A stretch of DNA of 64,000 nt from Nocardia arthritidis NBRC 100137. Lineage in GTDB: Bacteria > Actinomycetota > Actinomycetes > Mycobacteriales > Mycobacteriaceae. Location of the stretch: the NCBI RefSeq assembly GCF_001612765.1, contig NZ_BDBB01000001.1:1-64000 (forward strand). The letters run 5' to 3'. The notes beneath the pieces were generated by a model. The model made no database searches. It was not told the DNA's origin and worked only from the letters and a program-made list of their open reading frames with translations. A program made the translations under genes and the position numbers. Shown one piece after another: positions 29,862-38,345 of the stretch (the stretch's first letter is position 1; the number at the start of each line of letters is the position of its first letter).

Positions 29862-31112
29862 TCAGTACCGTCCGAAGGCGAGCGCGACATTGTGCCCGCC
29901 GAATCCGAACGAGTTGTTCAGGGCGTAATTTATGCGGCCGGGCCTGGCTTTGCCGTGCACCACGTCCAGATCGATGTCCGGATCCTGATTGTCCAGATTC
30001 AGCGTGGGCGGGACGATTTCGTCGCGCACGCTCAGCACCGTGAGCACCGATTCGAGCGCGCCGACCGCGCCGATGGAATGACCGAGAGCGGATTTGGGCG
30101 CGTAGACCGACGCGTGGCTGCCCACCGCCTGGCTGATCGCGCGCGCCTCCGCCGTGTCACCGATCGGAGTGGCGGTCGCGTGCGCGTTGACGTGCGTGAC
30201 ATCGGCCTTGGTCAGACCCGCCGTGCGCATCGCCCGCGTCATCGCACGCGCGGCCCCGGTGCCCTCGGGGTCGGGCGCGACCAGGTGGAAGCCGTCGGAG
30301 GTGATGCCCGCACCCATCAGCCGGGCGTGGATGGTCGCGCCGCGCGCTCGGGCGTGCTCCTCGGTCTCCAGAACCATCAGCGCGCCCGCCTCGCCGAAGA
30401 CGAAGCCGTCCCGCTCGGCGTCGAACGGACGTGAGGCGCTCTTCGGCGCATCGTTGCGGGTGCTCATCGCGCGCATCATGCTGAACGCCGCGATCGCGAG
30501 GGCTTGGATGGAACCCTCCACGCCGCCGGTGACCACGATATCGGCGTCACCCATGACAATCGCCCGCCACGCGTTGGCGATCGCCTCCGCACCGGAGGAA
30601 CAGGCCGACACCGGCGTCGTCGCCCCGGCCCGCGCCCCGAGTTCCAGCGCGACGCAGGCCGCGGCACCGTTCGGCATCACAGCCTGGACGGTGTACGGCG
30701 ACACCTTGCGGTAACCCCCGTTGCGCAGCTTGTCCCGAGCGTGGATCATCGCCTCCGCGCCGCCGAGCCCCGTACCGATCGACACCCCCAGACGGTGCTT
30801 GTCCACCTCGGGACTTCCCGCGTTGCGCCAGACCTCACGCCCGAGCACGACGGCCAACTGTTCCACGTAGGCGAGCCTGCGGGCCTCCGCCACGTCCAGG
30901 TACGTCGCGGGCGGGACCACGAGATGGCCACCGATGCGCACCGGAAGTTCGAATTCTTCGATGAAATCGTCCTCCAGGACGTCGATGCCGCTGTCGCCGT
31001 TGAGCAAGCCCTTCCACGTGGAATCCACGTCACCCGCGAGGGAGGTGGTCGCCGCGAGGCTGGTGACCACAACGGGGGGAAACTGTCCGTTTCTGGTGGA
31101 AGGCATCTGCAT
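29862..31112 (-). CDS. Beta-ketoacyl-ACP synthase, KasA/KasB-like
   Basis: A 416-residue type II ketosynthase, the same length as mycobacterial KasA. The catalytic Cys is in [16 protein letters not shown] (about residue 170). The two histidines are in [15 protein letters not shown] and [14 protein letters not shown]. The usual Gly after the first His is Ala here. The lysine region APKSALGHS is intact. It elongates acyl-ACP in the FAS-II cycle that makes meromycolate. No acpM, fabD or second Kas gene is adjacent; the next gene, 108 bases on, is the FadD32-like ligase. Confidence 0.9.
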   Translation of the reverse strand: MQMPSTRNGQFPPVVVTSLAATTSLAGDVDSTWKGLLNGDSGIDVLEDDFIEEFELPVRIGGHLVVPPATYLDVAEARRLAYVEQLAVVLGREVWRNAGSPEVDKHRLGVSIGTGLGGAEAMIHARDKLRNGGYRKVSPYTVQAVMPNGAAACVALELGARAGATTPVSACSSGAEAIANAWRAIVMGDADIVVTGGVEGSIQALAIAAFSMMRAMSTRNDAPKSASRPFDAERDGFVFGEAGALMVLETEEHARARGATIHARLMGAGITSDGFHLVAPDPEGTGAARAMTRAMRTAGLTKADVTHVNAHATATPIGDTAEARAISQAVGSHASVYAPKSALGHSIGAVGALESVLTVLSVRDEIVPPTLNLDNQDPDIDLDVVHGKARPGRINYALNNSFGFGGHNVALAFGRY

Positions 31113-31432
31113 GTTTCGCTCACTTTCCCTAGCGTCGCTCTGGAACGTCGTCGAGCAGAAGCAATGCGCGAGCGCGCCACCAGGATCGTGGGCGGCCCGC
31201 ACGGATGGCACTGGAGCGCAGGCGGAACGGCCGGTCATCACGTCCATGTGCGACCACCCTTGTGCATTATTGGAAATGCGCACGGATCGCACTGCGTGAC
31301 ACGCGGACCGTACCAGGTGCCGAGACCGATGGTCGCGTGTTCGGGGATCGCCCCGGACGACTCGAGTAACCTGCTCCCCGGGCACGGGACGCGCGGGCGG
31401 CGTCCGGTGTGGACGCGAGAAAGGGAAGGTCG
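31113..31432. other. Divergent promoter region
   Basis: 320 bases between the ketosynthase and the methyltransferase genes, which point away from each other. A pseudo-palindrome (gtgcatt ... aatgcgcac) lies near 31262-31283. No RNA or ORF was identified. Confidence 0.4.
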
Positions 31433-32581
31433 TTGACGGGCGCGCGGATGGTCGGGCTGTTCGCCGGGATCGGCGGACTCGAGCTCGGCCTCGGCAGGCA
31501 CGGCTGGCACACCGAACTGCTGTGCGAGATCGAGCCCGGGGCCCAAGGGGTGCTCGCCGCCCGTTTCCCGGACGTGCCCCTGCATTCCGACATCACCCGG
31601 CTGCGGGCGATCCCGGCGGGAACGGAGCTGGTCGCGGCGGGATTCCCGTGCCAGGATCTGTCCCAGGCGGGGCGCACCGCGGGCATCACGGGCACGCGCT
31701 CGGGTCTGGTCGACGAGGTGTTCCGGCTGGTGCGCCGCAAGCGCGGCCCACGCTGGCTACTGATCGAGAACGTGCCTTTCATGCTGCAACTGGGGCGCGG
31801 CGCGGCGATGCGGCACATCACCGGCGCGCTCGACGAACTCGGCTACACCTGGGCCTACCGTGTGGTGGACGCCCGCGCCTTCGGCCTGCCCCAGCGCAGA
31901 CAGCGGGTGCTGATGCTGGCTTCCCGCACGGAGGACCCGCGCGGGGTGCTGTTCGGCGAGGACGCCGGTCCCCACCTGATCGGCGATCCCGAGGTGGATC
32001 CGTGCGGCTTCTATTGGACCGAAGGGGTGCGCGGGCTGGGCTGGGCGGTGAACGCGGTTCCGACGCTGAAGGGTGGCTCCGCGCTCGGCATCGCCAGCCC
32101 GCCAGCGGTGCGGCTGCCGTCCGGAGAGATCGTCACGCCGGGAATCTCGGACGCCGAACGCCTCCAGGGCTTCGACGCGGGCTGGACGGAGCCCGCGACC
32201 GACACGCCGGGCATCCGGAAAGGCCACCGCTGGAAGTTGGTCGGCAACGCGGTGAGCGTGCGGATGGCGGCCTGGGTGGGATCGCGGCTGGCCGCTCCGC
32301 TCGACCCGATCTCCGGCGATCAGCCGCTGGCGCCGGGCACGCCGTGGCCGGTCGCGGCGTGGGGGCACTCCGGTGTGGCCTATCGGGTGCCGGTCTCGAC
32401 CTGGCCGGTGCACGAGCCGTACGAGGACCTGGCGCACTTCCTCAGCGACGCGCGGTTGCTGTCCGCCCGCGCGACGGCCGGATTCCTGCGCCGCACCACC
32501 ATGGGCAGTCTGCGTTTCCCGCCCGGCTTCCTCGCCGATGTGGAAAGCCATTTGGATCGGATGGGCGGTTGGGCGGCATGA
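31433..32581 (+). CDS. DNA (cytosine-5-)-methyltransferase
   Basis: A 382-residue C5-cytosine methyltransferase. Motif I is [13 protein letters not shown], motif IV with the catalytic Cys is [11 protein letters not shown], motif VI is IENV, motif VIII is QRRQR and motif X is [14 protein letters not shown] 31433 has GGGAAGG upstream; ATG 31448 would cut into motif I. The 3' end overlaps the vsr-like gene by ATGA. No restriction endonuclease gene is adjacent, so the pair resembles a Dcm/Vsr arrangement. The recognition sequence cannot be predicted from here. Confidence 0.9.
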   Translation: MTGARMVGLFAGIGGLELGLGRHGWHTELLCEIEPGAQGVLAARFPDVPLHSDITRLRAIPAGTELVAAGFPCQDLSQAGRTAGITGTRSGLVDEVFRLVRRKRGPRWLLIENVPFMLQLGRGAAMRHITGALDELGYTWAYRVVDARAFGLPQRRQRVLMLASRTEDPRGVLFGEDAGPHLIGDPEVDPCGFYWTEGVRGLGWAVNAVPTLKGGSALGIASPPAVRLPSGEIVTPGISDAERLQGFDAGWTEPATDTPGIRKGHRWKLVGNAVSVRMAAWVGSRLAAPLDPISGDQPLAPGTPWPVAAWGHSGVAYRVPVSTWPVHEPYEDLAHFLSDARLLSARATAGFLRRTTMGSLRFPPGFLADVESHLDRMGGWAA

Positions 32582-33006
32582 ACCGGCCCCCTACCGACGC
32601 GGTCACCAGCGCGCGGATGGCGCGCCAGCGGCGCACCGGAACCGATCCCGAACTCGCGCTGCGCCGGGAACTGCACCGCCGCGGGCTGCGCTACTTCGTC
32701 GACCGCGCACCGATTCGGGGCCAGCGCAGGCGCGCGGATCTGGTCTTCCCACGCCGGCGAGTCGCGGTCTACGTGGACGGCTGTTTCTGGCACCGCTGCC
32801 CGCAGCACGCCACCGATCCGAAGAACAACGCCGAATGGTGGGCGGTCAAACTGGCGGGCAACGTGGCCAGGGACCGGGCCACCGACGCGGCGCTCGTCGC
32901 GGCGGGATGGCGCGTGGTCCGCGTCTGGGAACACGAGGATCCCGTCAGCGCGGCCGATCGCGTCCAGGCCGAGTTGTCAGCGGTGGTGGCGCACCCGCAC
33001 GAGTGA
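32578..33006 (+). CDS. vsr: Very short patch repair (Vsr) endonuclease
   Basis: A 142-residue Vsr-type nuclease that nicks beside T:G mismatches formed by deamination of 5-methylcytosine. Family markers are MARQRRTGTDPELALRRELH, then RADLVFPRRRVAVYVDGCFW, then HRCPQHATDPKNN, and a W--RV-WEHE ending. The catalytic Asp is in VDGCFWH. ATG 32578 overlaps the methyltransferase stop, so the two are produced together, which makes biological sense: the methylase creates the lesion risk and Vsr repairs it. Confidence 0.9.
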   Translation: MNRPPTDAVTSARMARQRRTGTDPELALRRELHRRGLRYFVDRAPIRGQRRRADLVFPRRRVAVYVDGCFWHRCPQHATDPKNNAEWWAVKLAGNVARDRATDAALVAAGWRVVRVWEHEDPVSAADRVQAELSAVVAHPHE

Positions 33007-33093
33007 CCGCGGAGCGTGTGCGGCCAGGTAGCCGGACATCACCATCACCGTGATGACCGCGATTCCGGCGGCGGCAGTCGCGAAACCTAGCAT
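32977..33093 (-). CDS. Candidate 38-residue membrane peptide
   Basis: On the minus strand ATG 33091-33093 is preceded by GAGGAGG at a five-base distance, one of the best ribosome binding sites in the window. The 38-residue frame has a hydrophobic helix (LGFATAAAGIAVITVMVM) followed by a basic tail (RSLVRVRHHR). Its end overlaps the 3' end of vsr in antisense by 30 bases. It has no known family. The strong start signal and single-helix design suggest a real small membrane protein, perhaps toxin-like or a regulator. Confidence 0.55.
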   Translation of the reverse strand: MLGFATAAAGIAVITVMVMSGYLAAHAPRSLVRVRHHR

Positions 33094-33224
33094 GGGGACC
33101 TCCTCGAGTTGCAGCTGTCGACCAGCGTGCCGGGCGAAGCTGACAAGACCCTGTGTCCCGGATGGTAATGATGTGTGCGGCCCGCCGCTGTCCGGCGCGC
33201 TCCAGCAACCAGCACAATGGGGAC

Positions 33225-33926
33225 GTGACGGATGGCTCGGACATCGCCGTTCGGCGGGTGCGACCGGCGACTGTGCTGGTCGCCGCGGCGATCGCGATCG
33301 CGGGGCTCTGCTATTCGTCCTGGGTGCTCCAGTTCGCGCTGAAGATCCACCTCGACCCGGTCGACACGTTCCTCAGCGAACTGGACGCGGAGGGTAAGCC
33401 GTACCGTGAGGTGTTCGCGACCGCGGACCTCATCGTCGGGGTGTCGCTCATGCCCGCCGCCGTCGCGGGACTGCTGTTGTTCCCGCGCCGCCGGATGACC
33501 ACGGTCGGCTGGATCGCGCTGTTCTGCTTCGGCGCGGCGACCATCGCCGACGTCCTGCTACCGCTGCGCGACTGCACGCCCGGCGAGAGCGGCTGCGGCG
33601 GCCCGAGCGAACTGTTCCCGCAACTGCATCAGCCGCACGCGCTGACGAGCACGCTGGCGGTCACCTCGATCGCGGTCGCCGCGTGCGCCTTCAGCGTCGC
33701 CGCGTTCCGCTACCGGCGCTGGCGGGTGCTGCGCGAATTCGGCCTGTTCGTGCTGGTCATCGGTGCGCTGGCGACGACGTGGATGCTGGTGGCCGACAAT
33801 CTGCCGGGGAACTACGCGCTGGGGATAGCGCAGCGGATTCAGGTGGGAGCGATGTCGCTGTGGTTGATCGCCTTGGCGGCCGCTGTCATCGTGGAGAGCC
33901 GGGAGCGGACCGAGCCGAGCCGATAA
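33225..33926 (+). CDS. DUF998-type membrane protein
   Basis: A 233-residue integral membrane protein from GTG 33225, with about six hydrophobic segments. Features that fit DUF998 are an N-terminal helix followed by a conserved loop (SELDAEGKPYREVFATADLI), a mid-protein loop containing DVLLPLRDCTPGESGCG, and a final AQRIQVGAMSLWLIA helix. The function is unknown. It stands alone. Confidence 0.75.
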   Translation: MTDGSDIAVRRVRPATVLVAAAIAIAGLCYSSWVLQFALKIHLDPVDTFLSELDAEGKPYREVFATADLIVGVSLMPAAVAGLLLFPRRRMTTVGWIALFCFGAATIADVLLPLRDCTPGESGCGGPSELFPQLHQPHALTSTLAVTSIAVAACAFSVAAFRYRRWRVLREFGLFVLVIGALATTWMLVADNLPGNYALGIAQRIQVGAMSLWLIALAAAVIVESRERTEPSR

Positions 33927-34030
33927 TCGAGTCGCCCGGACGGGTCCTGACGACTGCGAGTCAACGGCAGGTGCCTGCACTCGGCTGTCCGGCACATGGC
34001 CGCGCGCGGCGCCATGCGATGCTGTCGCCC

Positions 34031-34423
34031 ATGAGTGATCGCGTGAACATCTCCTCGGGTTCGGAGTTCGAAGACCTCGTCGGCTACTCGCGGGCGGTCC
34101 GGCTCGGTGATGTCGTCGCGGTCAGCGGAACCACCGCTTCGGCCCCCGGCGGCACGGCCGTCGGCGGCGACGACATCGGCGAGCAGACCAGGGAAACCCT
34201 GCGGCGCATCGGCTCAGCGCTGGAGGAGGCGGGCGCGAGCCTGGCCGACGTGGTGCGCACCCGCATCTTCGTCACCGACATCGCCCGCTGGCCCGAGGTC
34301 GCCAAGGCGCACGCGGAGGTGTTCGGCGAGATCCGTCCGGCGACGGCCATGTACGAGATCAAGGGCTTGATCACCCCGGCCCTGCTGGTCGAGATCGAAG
34401 CCGACGCGATCGTCGCCGGGTAG
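34031..34423 (+). CDS. RidA family protein
   Basis: A 130-residue RidA/YjgF-type protein. Typical stretches are YSRAVRLGDVVAVSGTTA, then QTRETLRRIGSALEEAGAS, then DVVRTRIFVTDI and PATAMYEIKGLITPALLVEI. RidA enzymes hydrolyse reactive enamine/imine intermediates from PLP enzymes. The conserved catalytic Arg of RidA (R-T in PARA-like loops) is replaced by an ATAMYE pattern, so this may belong to a different Rid subfamily. Confidence 0.85.
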   Translation: MSDRVNISSGSEFEDLVGYSRAVRLGDVVAVSGTTASAPGGTAVGGDDIGEQTRETLRRIGSALEEAGASLADVVRTRIFVTDIARWPEVAKAHAEVFGEIRPATAMYEIKGLITPALLVEIEADAIVAG

Positions 34424-34605
34424 GGCGTCGAGCGGCGCACACCCTTCGCGTGCCCGCCGTCCGCGAGCACGTTGGTCGACGAGCTGATCGTGCTCGACTG
34501 CGGTCCGCCCACCGGACCCGCGATCGCCGGTGACCGATGCAAGGGCGCGCCCGTCACGCAGGCCCTCGGATTCCGGGTGGCCTCGGATCTCCTAATTCCC
34601 AGAAC

Positions 34606-34639
34606 GAACCCGGCCCGTCGTTCGCGACGAGCCGGGTTC
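34606..34639. terminator. Hairpin after ridA-like gene
   Basis: Stem gaacccggc / gccgggttc with an inner cgtcg-ttcg-cgacg helix (UUCG-type loop), followed by tctctc. It lies between the RidA gene and the next gene start. Confidence 0.7.
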
Positions 34640-34660
34640 TCTCTCGCTAGGGTCGAAATC

Positions 34661-35383
34661 GTGACCACCGCCTCGCAGACCCCCGTGCCACTCGATACCG
34701 TCGCCGAGGCGACCACCCGCCTGCTCGACACCATCCGTGGCCTCGACGAGCACGCCGTCACCCAACCCTCCTCGCTGCCCGGCTGGACTCGCGGCCACGT
34801 CCTGGCCCACCTCGCCCGCAACGCGGACAGCCTGGTGAACCTGCTGCTGTGGGCCCACACCGGCGTCGAAATCCCGCAATACGCCAGCGCTTTCCTGCGT
34901 GACAGCGACATCGAAGCGGGCGCGCCCCGCCCGCTCTCCGAGCAACTCGCCGACAACGAGGCCGCCGCAACCCGCTTCCTCGGCCTCGCCCGCTCACTCA
35001 CCGACGACGCGTGGCAAGCCCAGGTCCGCACCCGCCAAGGCCGCCCCATCCCCGCGACCGAAGTCCTCTGGATGCGCCTGCAAGAGGTCGAAATCCACCA
35101 CGTCGACCTGAACGTCGGCTACCACCCCTCCGACTGGCCCGCATCCTTCGTCGCCCGCATCCTCCCCCAAGCCACCGCCGACCTGACCCGCCTCACTGCC
35201 GACACTCCCCTCGCCCCCTTCACCCTCCACGCCACAGACTCCGACTTCACGGCCACCATCGGCCCCGCCCCCGCCACCCACACCATCTCCGGCCCAGCAT
35301 CCTCCCTCGCCGCCTGGCTACTGGGCCGCAGCCCCGGCTCCGACCTCACCGGCGACCTGCCAGACCTCCCCGCCTGGAAATAG
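34661..35383 (+). CDS. Maleylpyruvate isomerase family mycothiol-dependent protein
   Basis: A 240-residue DinB-fold protein. The metal-binding histidines are in GWTRGHVLAHLARNAD and EVEIHHVDLNVGY. The C-terminal domain (about residues 165-240) matches the MDMPI C-terminal domain. The family uses mycothiol, the thiol of actinobacteria, for isomerisation or detoxification. Start GTG 34661 follows the hairpin directly. Confidence 0.85.
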   Translation: MTTASQTPVPLDTVAEATTRLLDTIRGLDEHAVTQPSSLPGWTRGHVLAHLARNADSLVNLLLWAHTGVEIPQYASAFLRDSDIEAGAPRPLSEQLADNEAAATRFLGLARSLTDDAWQAQVRTRQGRPIPATEVLWMRLQEVEIHHVDLNVGYHPSDWPASFVARILPQATADLTRLTADTPLAPFTLHATDSDFTATIGPAPATHTISGPASSLAAWLLGRSPGSDLTGDLPDLPAWK

Positions 35384-35477
35384 CCCCATGAGCGGCACCC
35401 CGCTGCGGCATCGGCCGAGACCGCTCCATGGGGCCACTTGTGAGCGTCGGGCCTGACGTCAACGGTAAGCTGAACTG

Positions 35478-35924
35478 GTGGGTGTCGGAGAATTAGAGGC
35501 ACTGGCAAGCGCGCTTCGAAGGTCCTGGTCCGCAGACACGAGCAGCACCCGAGACTGGACGGAAGAGAACGGCGCGAAGGGGCAGTGCGCGGTTACCGCT
35601 TGCGTCGTCCAAGACTATCTCGGCGGGGATATTGTCAATACGGTTGCCACCTTGCCGGGAAATGAAACGGTATCGCACTACTTCAATGTCGTAGATGGCG
35701 AGATCATCGACCTTACCCATGGGCAATTTCCTGCGGGAACGACTTTTACTGAGCCGAGAGCAAAGCGGGGTCGACATGCCTCCACCCGCGCGTATTGCCT
35801 TTCATACGAAAGCACTCGCCTGCGGTACGAAACGCTTCGCAGACGGGTTGCCGAATATGTTCACCCAGACGAGCAACAGCAAGGTCGGTGCGGCCTGACC
35901 GTCACCACGGCCGACTGGCGGTAG
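35478..35924 (+). CDS. YunG-like protein
   Basis: A 148-residue protein from GTG 35478. It contains RRSWSADTSSTRDW, then KGQCAVTACVVQDYLGGDIV, then VSHYFNVVDGEIIDLTHGQF. This Cys...His...Asp order (C in KGQC, H in SHYFN, D in IDLTHGQF) resembles a papain-like catalytic layout and matches the YunG family. The family is uncharacterised. Base composition is more AT-rich than its neighbours. It converges on the HTH regulator gene. Confidence 0.7.
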   Translation: MGVGELEALASALRRSWSADTSSTRDWTEENGAKGQCAVTACVVQDYLGGDIVNTVATLPGNETVSHYFNVVDGEIIDLTHGQFPAGTTFTEPRAKRGRHASTRAYCLSYESTRLRYETLRRRVAEYVHPDEQQQGRCGLTVTTADWR

Positions 35925-35940
35925 TGGCGTTATCGCAGCA

Positions 35941-37155
35941 TCAACGCGCCATCCACATCTCGAGGAACGATCGCGCCTCAGGAACCGACGAGTACGACCG
36001 TAACGTGTCAACAATCTCGCCGAGCGCGGTTTGGAGACGGGTCGATGCGATAGCTCGAAAGTCTTCGATGTTAGCGGACAATGTGCCGCAACCGTCGGCA
36101 AGAAATCCGGCTCGAATCAGGTTTTGTGATAGGCGAATCTGCCAGGCAGCCCGTTCACGCGGGTAAGCCGTAGTGCCGTTGACGGCGGATCGTAGGTAGG
36201 CCCCGGCTGCCTTGTGATCGCTAAGGCGCATGAAGGCCAGGCCAGTCAACCCGCTGAGCTGAGCCTCGGACAAGTGGGCGAGATAGTCAGGGTCGTTTCC
36301 TCTGGTCGATTCAAAGGCACGGTGCGCCCGGCTCACAGCGGCCACCATAGCTGCACGGTCACCAGTAAAGCTGTGGGCTTCGGCTTCTCGAATCGCTGCC
36401 AGCGCCCGCAGTTTCGGTCCCCCGTCACGCCGAGCGGCGAGTTGGGCGGCTTCGGCTAGCTGGACCCCTTCCTTGGGGCGGGCGCCGTCGCGGTAGGACA
36501 GCAAGCACGCGTTGATCCAGGCATGGGAGGCGGCGATACCATCGCCTGCCGCCGTGGCGGCCTGCGCGGCGTCGGCGTAGTAGCGCCGAGCCTCGCGCCA
36601 ACGGCCCGCGTCATAGTGGACCCAGCCCGCAGCGGTCATCATCTCGGCACCTGCACCGGCTAGCGCTCTGCCGACTTGATCGGTGTAGCTGCCAGAGTCC
36701 AACAGCTGCTCGACATACCGCACTTCGTTGGCAGTGATCGAGCACAATCGGTCACCTCCGCCGATCCACTGCAGTTCGTGGATATCAGCAACACTGCGGA
36801 TGATTCGCTCGACTTCCGTTCGACCAACCCGGCCCCCCGTTTCCACGACCACAGCAGCGGAAGATGGTCCTCGGCCTGCTGACATGGCGATACCAGCACC
36901 GACCGTCCCCGTTTTGAAGAACTGGCGCCGGTTCACGTCCGCCTCCTCATCCGAATCCACCGCCAGTATGGAAAGCGGAACCTGCAGTGCTCTTGCCACA
37001 CGACGGAGAACTCGGACATCGTAAACCGCTGGACCATCGTGTTCTAGCTGCGAGACGGCTGGCTGTGTGAAGTGAATCAGTACGCCGAGTTCCGCCTGTG
37101 TCATTCCAGCGGATTTGCGGATTCGGCGAATGGTCTCACCCGTCGTCATATACAT
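35941..37155 (-). CDS. XRE-type HTH regulator with twin-arginine-like motif and TPR-like domain
   Basis: A 404-residue protein. Residues about 4-62 form an XRE helix-turn-helix (IRRIRKSAGMTQAELGVLIH, FTQPAVSQLEHD). At about residue 75 follows NRRQFFKTGTVGAGIAM, which looks like a Tat signal or short membrane anchor. Residues about 130-400 are helical, TPR-like repeats (HYDAGRWREARRYYADAAQA). ATG 37155 has AGGGGGA six bases upstream. This architecture recurs in actinobacteria, but the meaning of the RR motif in a DNA-binding protein is unclear. It may sense envelope or peptide signals and control the adjacent small genes. Confidence 0.82.
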   Translation of the reverse strand: MYMTTGETIRRIRKSAGMTQAELGVLIHFTQPAVSQLEHDGPAVYDVRVLRRVARALQVPLSILAVDSDEEADVNRRQFFKTGTVGAGIAMSAGRGPSSAAVVVETGGRVGRTEVERIIRSVADIHELQWIGGGDRLCSITANEVRYVEQLLDSGSYTDQVGRALAGAGAEMMTAAGWVHYDAGRWREARRYYADAAQAATAAGDGIAASHAWINACLLSYRDGARPKEGVQLAEAAQLAARRDGGPKLRALAAIREAEAHSFTGDRAAMVAAVSRAHRAFESTRGNDPDYLAHLSEAQLSGLTGLAFMRLSDHKAAGAYLRSAVNGTTAYPRERAAWQIRLSQNLIRAGFLADGCGTLSANIEDFRAIASTRLQTALGEIVDTLRSYSSVPEARSFLEMWMAR

Positions 37156-37243
37156 CGTCGTCCCCCTACTACGCCGCCGTATGTCAGTGGTCGTTGCCCG
37201 ACCGGACCATGTCTACCAATATCTTTCTGGGCCTCTAGACCAT

Positions 37244-37279
37244 ATACCGATTTCCGTATCCTCCAGAAGGATTCGGTAT
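37244..37279. promoter_or_regulatory. Inverted repeat upstream of the HTH regulator
   Basis: Arms ataccga (37244-37250) and tcggtat (37273-37279) lie in an AT-richer stretch 90-125 bases before the regulator start, within the divergent promoter region. This is a possible operator. Confidence 0.35.
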
Positions 37280-37450
37280 CAAGCCGGAATCGGGCGGCTT
37301 TTCAGCCGTACGGTCCGCTCGGTACCCGGCATCGGGCCGACGCCGTAGCCAGCGCGGCGCACCAGCACGCCAGAGTGGCGAGTCGGTGGCGAAAGCCCCC
37401 GGTGCTGGGTACCACCCGCCCATTCAGAACCAGAGGAAGCGCCGCCCGTT

Positions 37451-37666
37451 ATGCCGACCAGTTCTCTTGCCATGTATCAACTTCTCGCCATGTGCGACGA
37501 AGCCGCTCACCAGGCACCCACTGTGCCGTTCACGATCCCCCAAGCCCACACGGTGATGCGCTATCACCTTGCTTGCCGTGCGAAGTGCTGCCCTCGCAAA
37601 GCCGCCGCACTACAGGTTCTGGTCGATGCCGGACGAGTCGTGCCGTCCACGACGAAACCCTGGTAA
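37451..37666 (+). CDS. Small Cys-rich hypothetical protein
   Basis: A 71-residue protein from ATG 37451 (ATG 37472 possible). The C-terminal half reads MRYHLACRAKCCPRKAAALQ, then VLVDAGRVVPS. I recall this H...C...CPRKAAA pattern from Nocardia small proteins, but no function is known. It is the first of three small plus-strand ORFs divergent from the HTH regulator, probably one operon under its control. Confidence 0.6.
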   Translation: MPTSSLAMYQLLAMCDEAAHQAPTVPFTIPQAHTVMRYHLACRAKCCPRKAAALQVLVDAGRVVPSTTKPW

Positions 37667-37752
37667 TCAGCTTGTCCGCTGGCAGCCTCAGAGACGATCG
37701 CCGTACAGGAGGAACCGGTGACGAAGATCCGGCCGACGAGAGGCCGGAAGGC

Positions 37753-37956
37753 GTGCGAAACAAGCTGCCGTTGGGAGTCCGCCACATTCACCTCGAGTTC
37801 GGCGCACTCACACTGGATTATCAGGCGAGCGCGGCGCAGGCCCAACAGGTTGCCGACGCGCTGACCAGGCACTCCGACTCGGGGCTCATCGTGACCGTCG
37901 ATGACAACCTGCGAGCAGATCTACCGCCGCTGCCCTGCGCTGGATTGTGGGACTGA
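37753..37956 (+). CDS. Small hypothetical protein
   Basis: A 67-residue frame from GTG 37753 with VRHIHLEFGALTLDYQASAA, then QQVADALTRHSDSGLIVTVDD. Codon use supports this frame to its stop at 37956. A perfect AGGAGG at 37707-37712 sits five bases before GTG 37718, but that GTG is in another frame that ends near 37863. Either the true start is 37753 without a good site, or a frameshift near 37720-37750 separates start and body. Confidence 0.5.
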   Translation: MRNKLPLGVRHIHLEFGALTLDYQASAAQAQQVADALTRHSDSGLIVTVDDNLRADLPPLPCAGLWD

Positions 37957-38007
37957 CAGCACCCCCCGGCCAGCCCGGCATCAATGACCAAATCCGAAGG
38001 GAGCGTT

Positions 38008-38253
38008 GTGACATCACCCGACCACCCGAAGCATCCAGAAAGCGCATCCTAGCTCGTCCCTTCCGTCGAGGACCACAAAACCTTTGTGCAGGCTGAAGGG
38101 AAGCTGGCCGAACACCTGTGCAATGTTCACCTGTTGGATCTCACGCCCGAGCGCGCCGGGCAACTGCGGAATATCCACGCGGAGCATCGGCCGGACGACT
38201 GCCTGGTGCATCTGGCTGCGGCATATCTACTGCTCGGCGAGGACTGCGTCTGA
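38008..38253 (+). pseudogene. Small ORF interrupted by an in-frame TAG
   Basis: GTG 38008 follows GAAGGGAG and opens a frame MTSPDHPKHPESAS that meets TAG at 38050-38052. The same frame then continues as protein-like sequence, LVPSVEDHKTFVQAEGKLAE, then NVHLLDLTPERAGQLRNIHA and DDCLVHLAAAYLLLGEDCV, to TGA 38251-38253. This looks like one gene of about 81 codons with a nonsense mutation. Restart at GTG 38086 would give 55 residues. The function is unknown. Confidence 0.6.
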
Positions 38254-38345
38254 CAAGCGCGCCAGACACGGTGCCGGAGCGACGTCGGGTGAGCATACTT
38301 CCCGTTCCCAGCAAATGAGGCCGCGGGCGACGGCGGCTCACCGAC

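Noticed and set aside
34424..34660. Protein-like minus-strand tail (NVLADGGHAKGVRR) between ridA and the MDMPI gene
   Set aside because: Resembles the end of a dehydrogenase but is too short and lacks any upstream continuation because RidA is encoded there; treated as chance or an unprovable remnant.
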